Shown here piece after piece: positions 1 through 7,413 of a stretch of DNA of 10,375 nucleotides. The DNA lies in assembly GCA_017882945.1 (NCBI GenBank), contig JADGON010000107.1, positions 1 to 10,375 on the forward strand, written 5' to 3'. A model generated the notes under the pieces. The model was not told the origin of the DNA. It searched no databases and saw only the letters and a list, made by a program, of their open reading frames with translations. Numbering within the stretch: the stretch's first letter is position 1; each line of letters starts with the position of its first letter. This DNA is from Acidimicrobiia bacterium. Lineage in GTDB: Bacteria; Actinomycetota; Acidimicrobiia; IMCC26256; JAENVU01. The position numbers and the translations under genes were made by a program.

Positions 1-660
1 CCGGATCGCGCCGAGCGTGAGAAGGCGTACCTGAAGAGCGAGCTGGAGCACTACGGCACGACCGTGCCCGCCATCCGGTCCGTCGCCAAGACGGTCCACC
101 GGCGATACCCGGAGATCGGCCACGACGAGCTCATCGCCGTGGTGATCGCCCTCTGGGCGGAGCGCGTGCACGAGCGTCGCATGGCGGCAGTCGAGCTGCT
201 CGACCTCTACGCGAACCTGCTGCAACCCGAAGACACGGTGCTGCTCGAGCGGTTGCTGCGCGAGTCACGAACGTGGGCGCTGGTCGACGGGCTCGCGGCG
301 TCAGTCGTGGGAGATCTCGTAGACCGCTTCCCGGACCTCGGCGCGGTGCTCGACCGGTGGGCGGTGGACGACGACTTCTGGATCCGCCGGTCGGCGCTGC
401 TCGCGCTCCTCGTCGCGCTGCGCCGAGGGGACGGCGACTTCGACCGCTTCTCCCGGTACGCGGACGCGATGCTCGAGGAGAAGGAGTTCTTCATTCGCAA
501 GGCGATCGGTTGGGTGTTGCGCGACACGGCGAGGCGGCGGCCGGAGCTCGTGTACCAGTGGCTGCTCCCGAGAGCGGCACGAGCGCCGGGGCTCACCGTG
601 CGCGAGGCGGTCAAACCGTTGTCCGACCAGCAGCGCGCAGCCGTCCTCGCCGCCCGGTGA
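1..660 (+). CDS. AlkD-like DNA alkylation repair glycosylase (5' end cut by window)
   Basis: The frame is open from base 1 and encodes 219 residues ending in TGA at 658-660. The N-terminus lies outside the window, and the GTG at 64 is internal. The protein is an alpha-helical HEAT-like repeat protein of the AlkC/AlkD superfamily, which excises positively charged alkylated bases such as 3-methyladenine and 7-methylguanine without flipping them out. It can be aligned by eye to Bacillus cereus AlkD: the WxxxD motif (W92, D96 of the visible part) matches W109/D113, R130 in the FWIRR motif matches R148, and W171 in AIGWVLRD matches W187. The key catalytic and lesion-contacting residues are therefore present, so this is probably an active glycosylase. 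The opening residues (YLKSELEHYGTTVPAIR) are typical of the actinobacterial members. It converges on the tRNA-Ala gene, with 75 bases between them and no visible terminator. Confidence 0.9.
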   Translation, partial: PDRAEREKAYLKSELEHYGTTVPAIRSVAKTVHRRYPEIGHDELIAVVIALWAERVHERRMAAVELLDLYANLLQPEDTVLLERLLRESRTWALVDGLAASVVGDLVDRFPDLGAVLDRWAVDDDFWIRRSALLALLVALRRGDGDFDRFSRYADAMLEEKEFFIRKAIGWVLRDTARRRPELVYQWLLPRAARAPGLTVREAVKPLSDQQRAAVLAAR

Positions 661-735
661 AGCTCGAAGGCACGGGCACGAGCACCGAGAACCTGCCGAT
701 CGACGGCGACAACGCTCTGACCAGGCTCTTCGCGG
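661..735. other. Short convergent intergenic gap
   Basis: These 75 bases lie between the alkD-like stop and the 3' end of the minus-strand tRNA. I see no hairpin followed by a T-run on either strand and no credible small gene. Factor-dependent termination or 3' trimming of the tRNA is more likely than an intrinsic terminator here. Confidence 0.5.
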
Positions 736-809
736 TGGAGACGATGGGACTCGAACCCACGACCCCCTGCTTGCAAAGCAGGTGCTCTAGCCAGCTGAGC
801 TACGTCCCC
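736..809 (-). tRNA. tRNA-Ala (anticodon UGC)
   Basis: The minus strand folds into a complete 74-base cloverleaf. The acceptor stem GGGGACG pairs with CGTCTCC and contains a G3-U70 wobble, the alanine identity element. The D arm is GCTC/GAGC. The anticodon stem CCTGC/GCAGG encloses the loop TTTGCAA, with anticodon TGC at 775-773. The T arm carries TTCGAGT. The discriminator is A, and the following bases are CCG, so the CCA tail is not fully encoded and must be added after transcription. It reads GCA codons, with wobble to other Ala codons. Confidence 0.97.
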
Positions 810-996
810 GAGGTGACTCGGCGCCCATCGTAGGGGGCAGGCACCTGTACTCCGCACGCTGAACCGCACCAGAGCCGCGTCGCCGGGAGGAGGAGCGGGA
901 CCGCGGCCACCAGGGTGTTTGGTCGGAAATAGGAGAAATTGCCGCTATTCTGTCGGTCCCTCTTGGGTCGCCGGGAAGCGGGGTCGAAGACAAGCC
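810..996. promoter_or_regulatory. Divergent intergenic region between tRNA-Ala and the moxR operon; candidate operon promoter
   Basis: This 187-base gap separates divergently transcribed genes and must carry both promoters. Its middle (about 916-951) is the most A/T-rich patch nearby. It ends in TATTCT at 946-951, the best -10 candidate for the moxR operon, which would give a start near 958 and a leader of about 40 bases. A TTGGTC at 919-924 looks like a -35 but the 21-base spacing is too long. A purine-rich GGAGGAGGAG run at 887-896 is not followed by a start codon at a useful distance, so I do not treat it as a ribosome binding site. Confidence 0.35.
827..832 (-). promoter_or_regulatory. 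Candidate -10 element for tRNA-Ala
   Basis: The minus strand reads TACGAT here, a fair match to TANNNT. It would put the start near 820, giving a leader of about 10 bases before the mature 5' end at 809, as is usual for tRNA genes. No convincing -35 hexamer is seen 16-18 bases upstream, so the call rests on one element and its position. Confidence 0.3.
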
Positions 997-1971
997 ATGC
1001 AGACGCCGACCTCCGAGTCCTTCGCGCCTGATCTCGGCCTCGAAGCCGCGGCGAGCCTCGCCACCGCGGTCCGCGAGCGCGTCGAGGGCGTCCTGCGGGG
1101 CAAGCCCGAGCCTGTCACCCTGGCGCTCGTGGCGCTGCTCTCCGGCGGGCACCTGCTGGTCGAGGACGTTCCCGGCGTCGGCAAGACCCTGCTCGCCAAG
1201 GCACTCGCCCGCAGCATCGGCGGCGTCTTCCACCGGGTCCAATGCACCCCCGACCTGCTTCCCTCCGAGCTCACCGGCGTCTCGGTCTTCCATCTCGCCG
1301 GCAACGAGTGGGAGTTCCGACCGGGACCGCTGTTCGCCCACGTCGTGCTCGTCGACGAGCTGAACCGGGCCACGCCGCGCACGCAGTCGGCGCTGCTCGA
1401 GGCGATGGAGGAGCGCCAGGTCACCGTCGACGGCGTCACCCGTGAGCTGCCGCATCCGTTCTTCCTCGTCGCGACCCAGAACCCCTACGAGACCACGGGA
1501 ACGTTCCCGCTCGTCGAGGGCCAGCTCGACCGCTTCTCCGTCGTCACGCACATCGGACCGCCGGATCCCGCGACCGAGCGCGCGCTTCTCCTGGGTGAAG
1601 GAGGCGAGGACGCGCTCGCCGATCTCACGCGGGTGTCGGACCCGCTCGTGCTCGCGGACGCCATCGCGACGGTCCGCCGGATCCACTGCGAGCCGAGCGT
1701 CGCGGACTACGTGATCGCCATCGCGAACGCGACGCGGACCAACCCCGACGTCGCCATCGGTGCGAGCCCGCGCGCCAGCCTCGCATTGCTCCACGCCGCG
1801 CAGGCGCACGCGCTGCTCGACGGGCGCAGCTACGTCGTGCCCGACGACGTGAAGCACCTTGCCGTCCCCGTCCTCGCGCACCGCCTCATGCTGCGCGACC
1901 CGGCGACACTGCGCGAAGCCCAGGCCTTCCTCGTCTCGCTGGTCGAATCCGTCCCGGTCCCTCACCCGTGA
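997..1971 (+). CDS. MoxR-family AAA+ ATPase
   Basis: A 324-residue MoxR ATPase of normal family length. These cytoplasmic AAA+ proteins form hexamers and are thought to act as chaperones that remodel or activate partner proteins, usually a VWA or DUF58 protein encoded next door. Visible motifs are Walker A VPGVGKT (about 58-64), Walker B VVLVDE (116-121) followed by the family-typical LNRATPRTQSALLEAMEE, sensor 1 VATQNP (158-163), the LVEGQLDRF segment (172-180), and sensor 2 GASPRA (255-260). I chose the ATG at 997. The open frame extends up to a TTG at 919, but those extra residues are unlike the family N-terminus and run through the A/T-rich promoter-like patch. Its stop overlaps the GTG start of the DUF58 gene (GTGA), so translation is probably coupled. 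The family call is firm, and the physiological substrate cannot be read from sequence. Confidence 0.95.
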   Translation: MQTPTSESFAPDLGLEAAASLATAVRERVEGVLRGKPEPVTLALVALLSGGHLLVEDVPGVGKTLLAKALARSIGGVFHRVQCTPDLLPSELTGVSVFHLAGNEWEFRPGPLFAHVVLVDELNRATPRTQSALLEAMEERQVTVDGVTRELPHPFFLVATQNPYETTGTFPLVEGQLDRFSVVTHIGPPDPATERALLLGEGGEDALADLTRVSDPLVLADAIATVRRIHCEPSVADYVIAIANATRTNPDVAIGASPRASLALLHAAQAHALLDGRSYVVPDDVKHLAVPVLAHRLMLRDPATLREAQAFLVSLVESVPVPHP

Positions 1972-2921
1972 GATCGCGGCTGCCGGCTCCCGCGAGCCTC
2001 AGCCGGCCGGGCATCGTCCTCGCGGCCGTCGCCGCCGCGCTCTACGTCATCGCGCGCTCGACCGGAGCCGGCTGGGACATCGTGATCCTGTGCGCGATCA
2101 GCGCCATCCTCGTGATCGGCGCGACCTGGCCGGGGATCGCGCTGCTCGGCGTGGGTGCGAGCGCGCGCACGCCCCAGGACGCCACCGTCGGACGCCTGCT
2201 CCCGGTGACGATCGAGCTGACCGGCCGGGCCCGCGGCCTCCGGGTACGCGTCTCGACCGACCCCGCCAGCACGAGCGACTGGTCCCGCGCCGACGCGCCG
2301 TGCACCGGGGAGACCACGCTCGTGCCCACCGTGCGGGGGGTGTTCTCGGGGCTCCTCGTCGAGGTGCGCAGCTCGAGTCCCTTGGGTCTCGTGGCCTGGC
2401 GGCGCCGGATCCGCGTGCAGGCGCTGCGCCCGCTCGAAGTCGCGCCCCGACCGCTCGCGGTGCGTTACGAACCCGTCCGCGGTGCGGATCACGAAGCGAA
2501 CGCGCGCCCGCGTGCGAGCTCGAGCGGGCATGAGGAGACGCGCGGAGTCCGGGAGTACGTCGACGGTGATCCAATCCGGCTCGTCCACTGGCCGGCAACC
2601 GCACGCACCGGCGCCGTGATGGTGCGCGAGCTCGAGGGACCGCAACGTCCACGGCTCCTCGTCGTCGTCGACCTCCGCGGCCATGAGCCCGACGCCGAGA
2701 CTGCCGCGTCACGCGCCGCGGGGCTCGCGCTCGCCGCGCTGGCGAGCGGCACGCGCGTGGACCTCGCCACCGTCGAGCCCGGTTGCGCGAGGAATGGCCC
2801 GGTCCAGTCGCCGCTCGAGATCGGTCGCCGGCTCGCCCGCGCGGTGCCCGGAGCGCCGTCGTCCGGCCCGGTCGGCCCCGGAGTCGAGGTTCGTCACGTT
2901 CGCGCCGGCGGGCTCGCATGA
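1968..2921 (+). CDS. DUF58 domain protein (MoxR partner)
   Basis: A 317-residue protein. Two hydrophobic segments near the N-terminus (about 15-29 and 37-63) form a membrane hairpin. A beta-rich middle region follows, then the DUF58 signature at 187-223: GHEETRGVREY, then DGDPIRLVHWPATARTG, then the MVRELEG end. After this comes a VWA-like strand LLVVVDLRG (230-238). The first Asp and spacing resemble a MIDAS-type fold, but a full metal site is not obvious. DUF58 proteins are the usual partners of MoxR ATPases. The GTG start overlaps the moxR stop by four bases and has no good Shine-Dalgarno, which points to translational coupling. Its own stop overlaps the next ATG (ATGA). The biochemical role of the family is unresolved, so I do not assign an activity. 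Confidence 0.9.
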   Translation: MRSRLPAPASLSRPGIVLAAVAAALYVIARSTGAGWDIVILCAISAILVIGATWPGIALLGVGASARTPQDATVGRLLPVTIELTGRARGLRVRVSTDPASTSDWSRADAPCTGETTLVPTVRGVFSGLLVEVRSSSPLGLVAWRRRIRVQALRPLEVAPRPLAVRYEPVRGADHEANARPRASSSGHEETRGVREYVDGDPIRLVHWPATARTGAVMVRELEGPQRPRLLVVVDLRGHEPDAETAASRAAGLALAALASGTRVDLATVEPGCARNGPVQSPLEIGRRLARAVPGAPSSGPVGPGVEVRHVRAGGLA

Positions 2922-5056
2922 CGCGGGCGCCCGAGATCCCCGAAGAATCCCTGAGCTTTCGCATCGCGGTGCTCGTCGCGCTCATGACGTCCGGGTGCGC
3001 GGCGCTGCAGCAAGGAGTCGGCAGCCCGATCGTCTGGGCCGTCGTCCTGATCGGCTACCCGCTGGCGTTCTTCGTCGCGTACGCCACCCGCCACCGGCGG
3101 CCACCGCTGCTGCGCTTCATCGTCACCGCGGGTGCGGTGCTCGTGCTGATGATGTTCACCGCGTCGATATCGGGCCAGGCGCTGAGCGGCTTCGCCTCGC
3201 TGCAGGTCCCGCTCGCCGAGGTGTTCCTCTGGCTCCTGCTCCTCCACGGCATCGACTCGCCCAGCCGGCGAGGTCTCCTCATCGCGCTGCTCTCGAGCGT
3301 CGTGCTCATCGCGGTCGCGGGCGTGCTCTCGCTCACGATGGCGATCGTCCCTTACCTCGTGGTCTGGGCCATCGCGGCCGTTGCCGCGCTCGTTCTCGCG
3401 CAACGCTCCGCGCTCGCGCTCCTGCCCGACCTCGCAGCCCGTACCCCGCGCGCGCGGCAGCGGGCCGCGGCCGGCAGCCTGACCGCGGTGCTCGCCATCG
3501 TGCTCGTCATGGCCGTCGTCGGCGCGGCCCTCTTCATGTTCGCCCCCGTGGCGGGCACCGACCGGGCGCTCACGTTCCCGGCCGAGCTGCCCCAGGCCGA
3601 GTCCGTACCGGTGCTCGGCGGCCTCGCGAACCCTTCCCTCGGCTCGTCGGACCCGACCCTGCCCGCGCAGCCCGGCCAGCGGAAGTCGCGGGCGTCGTTC
3701 GGCTACTTCGGGTTCTCGAACCAGCTGGACACCGCGACCCGCGGCCGGCCCGACAACACGCTCGTGATGCGAGTACGGGCATCCGCGCCGGACTACTGGC
3801 GCGCGCAGTCCTTCGACCGCTGGGACGGGCGGGTCTGGACGGCCTCGCGGACCCGACCGACGGTGATTCGCGGCAGCCAGCCCATCCCCATCCCTCCGGC
3901 GCCCGACGACGGCCCGCCGTTCGGGAGCGTCGGTACCGACCAGCTCGTGCAGACCTACTACGTGGAGCGGACCGGGCCGAACGCGATCTTCGCCGCCGCG
4001 ACTCCCGCGAAGCTCTTCTTCTCCGACCGCATCGTGTTCCAGATGCCGGACGGCTCGCTGCGCGCCGGCGTGCAGCTCGACGCGGGCAGCGTGTACACCG
4101 TCGTCAGCCAGCGACGGCTGGTCACCGTGGACGCGTTGCGCGCCTCGGATCCAGTCCACGCGCCCGACCAGATCCAGCGCCTGTACGCATCACCTCCCGT
4201 CACGACGGCGCGGGTGCGCGACCTGGCCACCGCGATCACTGCCGGCGCGTCGACCAACTACGACAAGATCGTCGCGCTCGAGAACTGGATGGGAGCGCAC
4301 ACGAAGTACACCCTGAACATCCCGCCGCTCCCACCGGGCAAGGACGCGGTCGACCAGTTCCTCTTCGTCGACCACCGTGGATTCTGCGAGCAGATCGGCA
4401 CCAGCCTGGTCGTGATGCTGCGAGCGCTGGGCATCCCGGCCCGGCTCACGGTGGGATACGCGACCGGAGAGCGCAACCCCTTCACCGGGCTGTACGAGGT
4501 GCGCGCGAAGGACGCCCACGCGTGGGCCGAGGTGTACTTCCCCGGGGTCGGTTGGCAGGGCTTCGACCCGACCGCGCACGTCCCGCTCGCGGGTGACTCG
4601 TCGATCGACGCGGCCGGCACCGGCGCGCTCGCCTATCTCAGCGCCCGGATCAGCATCCCCCCCTGGGCCCCGATCGTGGTCGCGGTCCTGGCGCTCGCGA
4701 TCGCGATGGCCGTCCTGGGCCGGTTCGTGATCCGCCGCCGGTCCCGGCGCCGCGACCGCGTCGAGCCCAGCTGGGCCGCGACCCGGCTCGCGCGACTCGA
4801 AGCGCTCGGGGCGCACCGTGGTCGCGCCCGATCTCCCGGCGAGACCACGCCCGAGTACGCCCAGGCGTTGGCGCGTCTGGACCCGCTCGCGCAGTCGCAC
4901 CTGCTCGACATCGCGCGGATCCTCGACGCGGTGATGTTCTCGCCGGTTCCCGAACGGGCCGAGGACCGCGCCGTGGTGGACGAGGCCCTCGACGATCTCG
5001 CCGAGCGTTGGCGAGGAGTGCGCGACGCACCGGAGCGGGTGCTCGTCGGCTCCTGA
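2918..5056 (+). CDS. TgpA-like membrane transglutaminase-superfamily protein
   Basis: A 712-residue protein starting at an ATG that overlaps the DUF58 stop by four bases. The open frame extends upstream to 2783, but those residues are the out-of-frame reading of the DUF58 gene. About six to seven hydrophobic helices fill residues 12-210 (DUF3488-like). A large extracytoplasmic region follows, ending in the transglutaminase core. The catalytic triad is visible: C490 in HRGFCEQ, H534 in DAHAWAEVYF and D550 in GFDPTA. A final membrane helix (about 584-605) leads to a cytoplasmic tail resembling DUF4129 (GETTPEYAQALARL and the helix after it). This is the architecture of Pseudomonas aeruginosa TgpA. 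Family members are cysteine-dependent amidases, proteases or transglutaminases, and the substrate here is unknown. With MoxR and DUF58 it forms a conserved envelope-associated trio. Confidence 0.92.
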   Translation: MTRAPEIPEESLSFRIAVLVALMTSGCAALQQGVGSPIVWAVVLIGYPLAFFVAYATRHRRPPLLRFIVTAGAVLVLMMFTASISGQALSGFASLQVPLAEVFLWLLLLHGIDSPSRRGLLIALLSSVVLIAVAGVLSLTMAIVPYLVVWAIAAVAALVLAQRSALALLPDLAARTPRARQRAAAGSLTAVLAIVLVMAVVGAALFMFAPVAGTDRALTFPAELPQAESVPVLGGLANPSLGSSDPTLPAQPGQRKSRASFGYFGFSNQLDTATRGRPDNTLVMRVRASAPDYWRAQSFDRWDGRVWTASRTRPTVIRGSQPIPIPPAPDDGPPFGSVGTDQLVQTYYVERTGPNAIFAAATPAKLFFSDRIVFQMPDGSLRAGVQLDAGSVYTVVSQRRLVTVDALRASDPVHAPDQIQRLYASPPVTTARVRDLATAITAGASTNYDKIVALENWMGAHTKYTLNIPPLPPGKDAVDQFLFVDHRGFCEQIGTSLVVMLRALGIPARLTVGYATGERNPFTGLYEVRAKDAHAWAEVYFPGVGWQGFDPTAHVPLAGDSSIDAAGTGALAYLSARISIPPWAPIVVAVLALAIAMAVLGRFVIRRRSRRRDRVEPSWAATRLARLEALGAHRGRARSPGETTPEYAQALARLDPLAQSHLLDIARILDAVMFSPVPERAEDRAVVDEALDDLAERWRGVRDAPERVLVGS

Positions 5057-5066
5057 CCCCCCTCGC

Positions 5067-6068
5067 TCAGACGACGGGAACGCCCTCGAAGATCGCGGCC
5101 TTCACGCCCCGCCGCGAGAGCTCGGCGAGGAACGCCCGGGGCTGCGCGATCGCGCCCAGACCGAAGACCCCGGCGCTCGGTGCCAGCAGCCCCGGCAGCG
5201 CGCCGGCCAGCGCGGCGGTGGTCACGCCCAGCACGGTTCCCGCCGCGATCGCGGTCCGTTCGATCACGCCGTAGACGATCGGCTCACGCGCCGCACCCCG
5301 CCGGCCCCAGACCTCGATCCGCACCGCGCCCCAGGATCCCTCCGGGTCGCGCCGTCGCAGCCACCGCTGCCGAGCACCGGTCTCGTCGCGGGCCAATCGC
5401 ACGGTGATCCGCTCCGCATCGGGAACCGCGCCGCTGAGGAGATGCAGTCCTGTCGCGACCCGCTCACACTCACGCGCGCCGATCGGCTCGGGAAACCACA
5501 CGAGCTCGTGCCCGCGACGACGCGACTCCTCGTAGATCCCGTCGCGCATCTCGGCCGGGCGGTCGCGCAACGCCCGGGTGGCGGTCGCGACACACGCGTC
5601 ACCCGCAGTTCCCGCGCGGGCGATCCCGATCTCGTCGACCTCGTCGAACGCGTCAGCCGCGTGACGGGCCAGGACATCGGCCAACCCCGGCGCGAGCCCG
5701 CAACCCGCGACGATCGCCACCTCGGAGCGGCGCGCGGGCTCGGTGAGGCTGCGGAGGCCCATGAGGTCGTTCTCGTCGTCACCCGACGATGCGAAGGGCA
5801 CTCCCGCTTCCACGGCGCGGGACGCGATCGGCTGCTCACAGCCGGCGGGCAGCGCGCACGCGACCGCGTCGACGTCCTCGGGCACGGGACTGTCGGCGTC
5901 CCATTCCAGGATCTCGGCCCGGGAGCCCATCGCCGCGACCACCACCTCGGCGTGGGTACGACGGCGCTCCACGACCAGGATCCGGTCGATGCCGGCCGTG
6001 TCGGTCAGCTGGCGTGCTGCCCGGGCTCCGACGGCACCGGCCCCGACCAGCATCACGGTCGTGGTCAC
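5067..6068 (-). CDS. Saccharopine-dehydrogenase-like NAD(P)-binding protein
   Basis: A 333-residue protein opening with a Rossmann dinucleotide-binding motif, VMLVGAGAVG (GxGxxG at 9-14), followed by an acidic or basic turn at the end of beta-2 (VVERRRTH). The middle fits the saccharopine dehydrogenase NADP-binding family: ACALPAG (70-76), the SGDDEND stretch (95-101) and AGCGLAPGLADVLA (121-134). Such proteins reduce or oxidise amino-acid imines, but many members are only distantly related to lysine enzymes, so no substrate is assigned. The start is a GTG at 6068 with a GGGG run about five bases upstream. The ATG six codons in would cut into the first strand and is less likely. It follows a small membrane-protein gene by 10 bases, probably in one transcript. 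Its stop lies 10 bases from the convergent transglutaminase stop, leaving no room for separate terminators. Confidence 0.8.
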   Translation of the reverse strand: MTTTVMLVGAGAVGARAARQLTDTAGIDRILVVERRRTHAEVVVAAMGSRAEILEWDADSPVPEDVDAVACALPAGCEQPIASRAVEAGVPFASSGDDENDLMGLRSLTEPARRSEVAIVAGCGLAPGLADVLARHAADAFDEVDEIGIARAGTAGDACVATATRALRDRPAEMRDGIYEESRRRGHELVWFPEPIGARECERVATGLHLLSGAVPDAERITVRLARDETGARQRWLRRRDPEGSWGAVRIEVWGRRGAAREPIVYGVIERTAIAAGTVLGVTTAALAGALPGLLAPSAGVFGLGAIAQPRAFLAELSRRGVKAAIFEGVPVV

Positions 6069-6078
6069 CGTGCCCCGA

Positions 6079-6216
6079 TCAACGGAACTCGGGGCCTTCG
6101 AGCTCCCGCCAGCCGCCGCTCGTGGGCGGGACCCCGCCCTTCCCCCGCAGCTTCATCAGCCCACCGGCGATCAGCGCTACGCCCAGGACGATCAGACCTC
6201 TCCGAAGCGCACGCAT
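6079..6216 (-). CDS. Small single-pass membrane protein, 45 residues, unrecognised family
   Basis: An ATG at 6216 opens a 45-codon frame ending in TGA at 6081-6079. The product begins MRALRRG, with positive charges. A hydrophobic helix LIVLGVALIAGGLM (8-21) follows, then a basic LRGKGG turn, then a polar tail VPPTSGGWRELEGPEFR. The positive-inside rule is ambiguous because both flanks are basic. Support for a real gene is the sensible membrane-protein organisation, the ordered Trp/Pro/Gly-containing tail, the same strand as the dehydrogenase and a gap of only 10 bases to it. There is no clear Shine-Dalgarno. Instead a TACACT (-10-like) sits 7 bases before the ATG, which would suit a leaderless transcript. 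I do not recognise the family and cannot exclude chance. Confidence 0.6.
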   Translation of the reverse strand: MRALRRGLIVLGVALIAGGLMKLRGKGGVPPTSGGWRELEGPEFR

Positions 6217-6223
6217 GCGGCGG

Positions 6224-6229
6224 AGTGTA
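6224..6229 (-). promoter_or_regulatory. Candidate -10 element for a leaderless transcript of the small gene and dehydrogenase
   Basis: The minus strand reads TACACT, within GATACACT. The ATG at 6216 begins 7 bases downstream, where RNA synthesis would be expected to start. Leaderless mRNAs are common in actinobacteria, and this gene lacks a Shine-Dalgarno. No -35 match is visible in the GC-rich stretch upstream, so confidence is limited. Confidence 0.33.
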
Positions 6230-6380
6230 TCGACCCCGTCCGGCCCCGGCCCGGGCCCATCGGGGTGCCCGAGGTGGATCCGCCAAGGTGCTCAACCCGG
6301 CCTGCCGGACGACCGATGTCTGTCCTCATGACGAGTTCGGGCGGGTCTGGTCATCAGGCCACGAAGCTCGGCGGGTACCC
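6230..6380. other. Divergent intergenic region between small membrane protein and diguanylate cyclase
   Basis: About 150 bases that must hold the diguanylate cyclase promoter, although I see no convincing -10/-35 pair on the plus strand. It contains a perfect 10-base palindrome GGCCCGGGCC at 6248-6257. It also contains an imperfect inverted pair, TCATGAC and GTCATCA, at roughly 6327-6357. Neither matches an operator I can name. Confidence 0.3.
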
Positions 6381-7388
6381 GTGCCAGTGAAATTGGGGAG
6401 CCGGCTGCATGGCGCATGGCTGCTCCCGTATCTGCCGACCCCGGCCGCGCTGGTGATCTTCTGGTATCTGAATCGCGAGCACCTCATCTCCACCCGGCCG
6501 TACTGGCAGATCGTGGTGCTGTTGCTCGTGAGTGGCGTGGCGAACGCGGCCGCGTTGCTGCTGACGCGCCGCGCGCCAGCCGCAGCACGCATCCTGGCGC
6601 GCTCGGCGGTCGCGGCGATCACGACGACCGTGATCGTGTACGCGATGGGCTGGGGGCCGATGATCATCATCGGCTACGCGCTCGGCATCGCCGACGTGAT
6701 CCACAGTGAAGGCTCGCGCGCGTGGCTGCCCGCCACGCTGTGGGCGGGGGCGGGGGTGATCGGTGGTCAGGTCGCGATCGAGGCCGGGCTGGCGCCGACC
6801 ATGCTCCCGGTCGACGTCGGCAACGCGGTCGCGGTCGGCAGCTTCATCTGTGTCGTCATCGTGCTGCGCATGTTCGCCACGGCCGCGCAAGCCGCCAAGG
6901 TCGCCCAGGACGAGCTCCGCCACCAGGCGAACACCGACGCGCTCACCGGCCTCCCGAACCGCGCGTCCATCACCGGCGCGCTCGAAGCCGCGTTGGCCGA
7001 CCAGCACTGCGCAGTGATGTTCGTGGACCTCGACGGCTTCAAGGAGGTGAACGACCGCCTGGGCCACGAACGCGGCGACGCGGTGCTCGTGGAAGCGGCC
7101 GACCGCATCGCCACGAGCCTGGGCCGGACCGGCACCGTGGGGCGGCTCGGCGGTGACGAGTTCCTGGTCGTGCTGCCCACCCGCTCGCAGCACGCGCTCG
7201 TCGCGATGGCCGATCGCATCCTCGGCTCGTTGCGCGAGCCGTGGGCCGAAGGCGGCGCGATCACTGCGAGCATCGGGATCGCGACGGCCTTCCCGCACGA
7301 GACGGCCGATCATCTGCTCGACCGCGCCGACAGCGCGATGTACGACGCCAAGAACGGCGGGCGCTGTCGCTGGCGCACCGCGGTCTGA
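6381..7388 (+). CDS. Membrane-bound diguanylate cyclase (GGDEF domain)
   Basis: A 335-residue protein making c-di-GMP from two GTP. The N-terminal half has about six hydrophobic helices (roughly 12-30, 41-62, 70-88, 91-107, 115-138, 145-163), forming a membrane sensor module that I cannot assign to a named family. A short helical linker (164-182) leads to the GGDEF domain (about 183-333): NTDALTGLPNR, the metal site FVDLDGFKEVNDRLGH (214-229), and the active-site loop RLGGDEFLVV with intact GGDEF at 257-261. The C-terminal ASIGIA and ADSAMYDAKN motifs are present. The usual RxxD inhibitory site five residues before GGDEF is absent (GRTG instead), so classical product inhibition is unlikely. 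I chose the GTG at 6381, with GGCGGG 5 bases upstream; the GTG at 6387 is the alternative. The frame is open back to 5442, but that extension is antisense to the dehydrogenase gene. Confidence 0.9.
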   Translation: MPVKLGSRLHGAWLLPYLPTPAALVIFWYLNREHLISTRPYWQIVVLLLVSGVANAAALLLTRRAPAAARILARSAVAAITTTVIVYAMGWGPMIIIGYALGIADVIHSEGSRAWLPATLWAGAGVIGGQVAIEAGLAPTMLPVDVGNAVAVGSFICVVIVLRMFATAAQAAKVAQDELRHQANTDALTGLPNRASITGALEAALADQHCAVMFVDLDGFKEVNDRLGHERGDAVLVEAADRIATSLGRTGTVGRLGGDEFLVVLPTRSQHALVAMADRILGSLREPWAEGGAITASIGIATAFPHETADHLLDRADSAMYDAKNGGRCRWRTAV

Positions 7389-7413
7389 CCCAAGCCTCCT
7401 GCAATGATCACTC

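Noticed and set aside
736..809. tRNA-Ala as an integration site for a mobile element.
   Set aside because: No integrase, no second copy of the tRNA 3' end, and only core-type genes on both sides within the window.
919..996. An N-terminal extension of MoxR from a TTG at 919.
   Set aside because: The added residues do not resemble MoxR starts and the DNA there is A/T-rich and promoter-like. The ATG at 997 gives the family's usual length.
787..1965. A 392-codon minus-strand frame overlapping tRNA-Ala and moxR.
   Set aside because: It runs antisense to a clear AAA+ ATPase and into a tRNA gene, and its composition is that of a shadow frame.
2683..4596. A 637-codon plus-strand open frame overlapping the DUF58 and transglutaminase genes.
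   Set aside because: It is an Arg/Pro/Ala-rich shadow frame. The overlapping frames carry conserved DUF58 and transglutaminase signatures.
5442..6380. A long plus-strand open frame continuous with the diguanylate cyclase, adding over 300 residues.
   Set aside because: It is antisense to the dehydrogenase and the small membrane protein genes, which have clear family or membrane-protein content. The extension is Arg/Gly/Ala-rich without recognisable motifs, as expected from GC-rich shadow frames.
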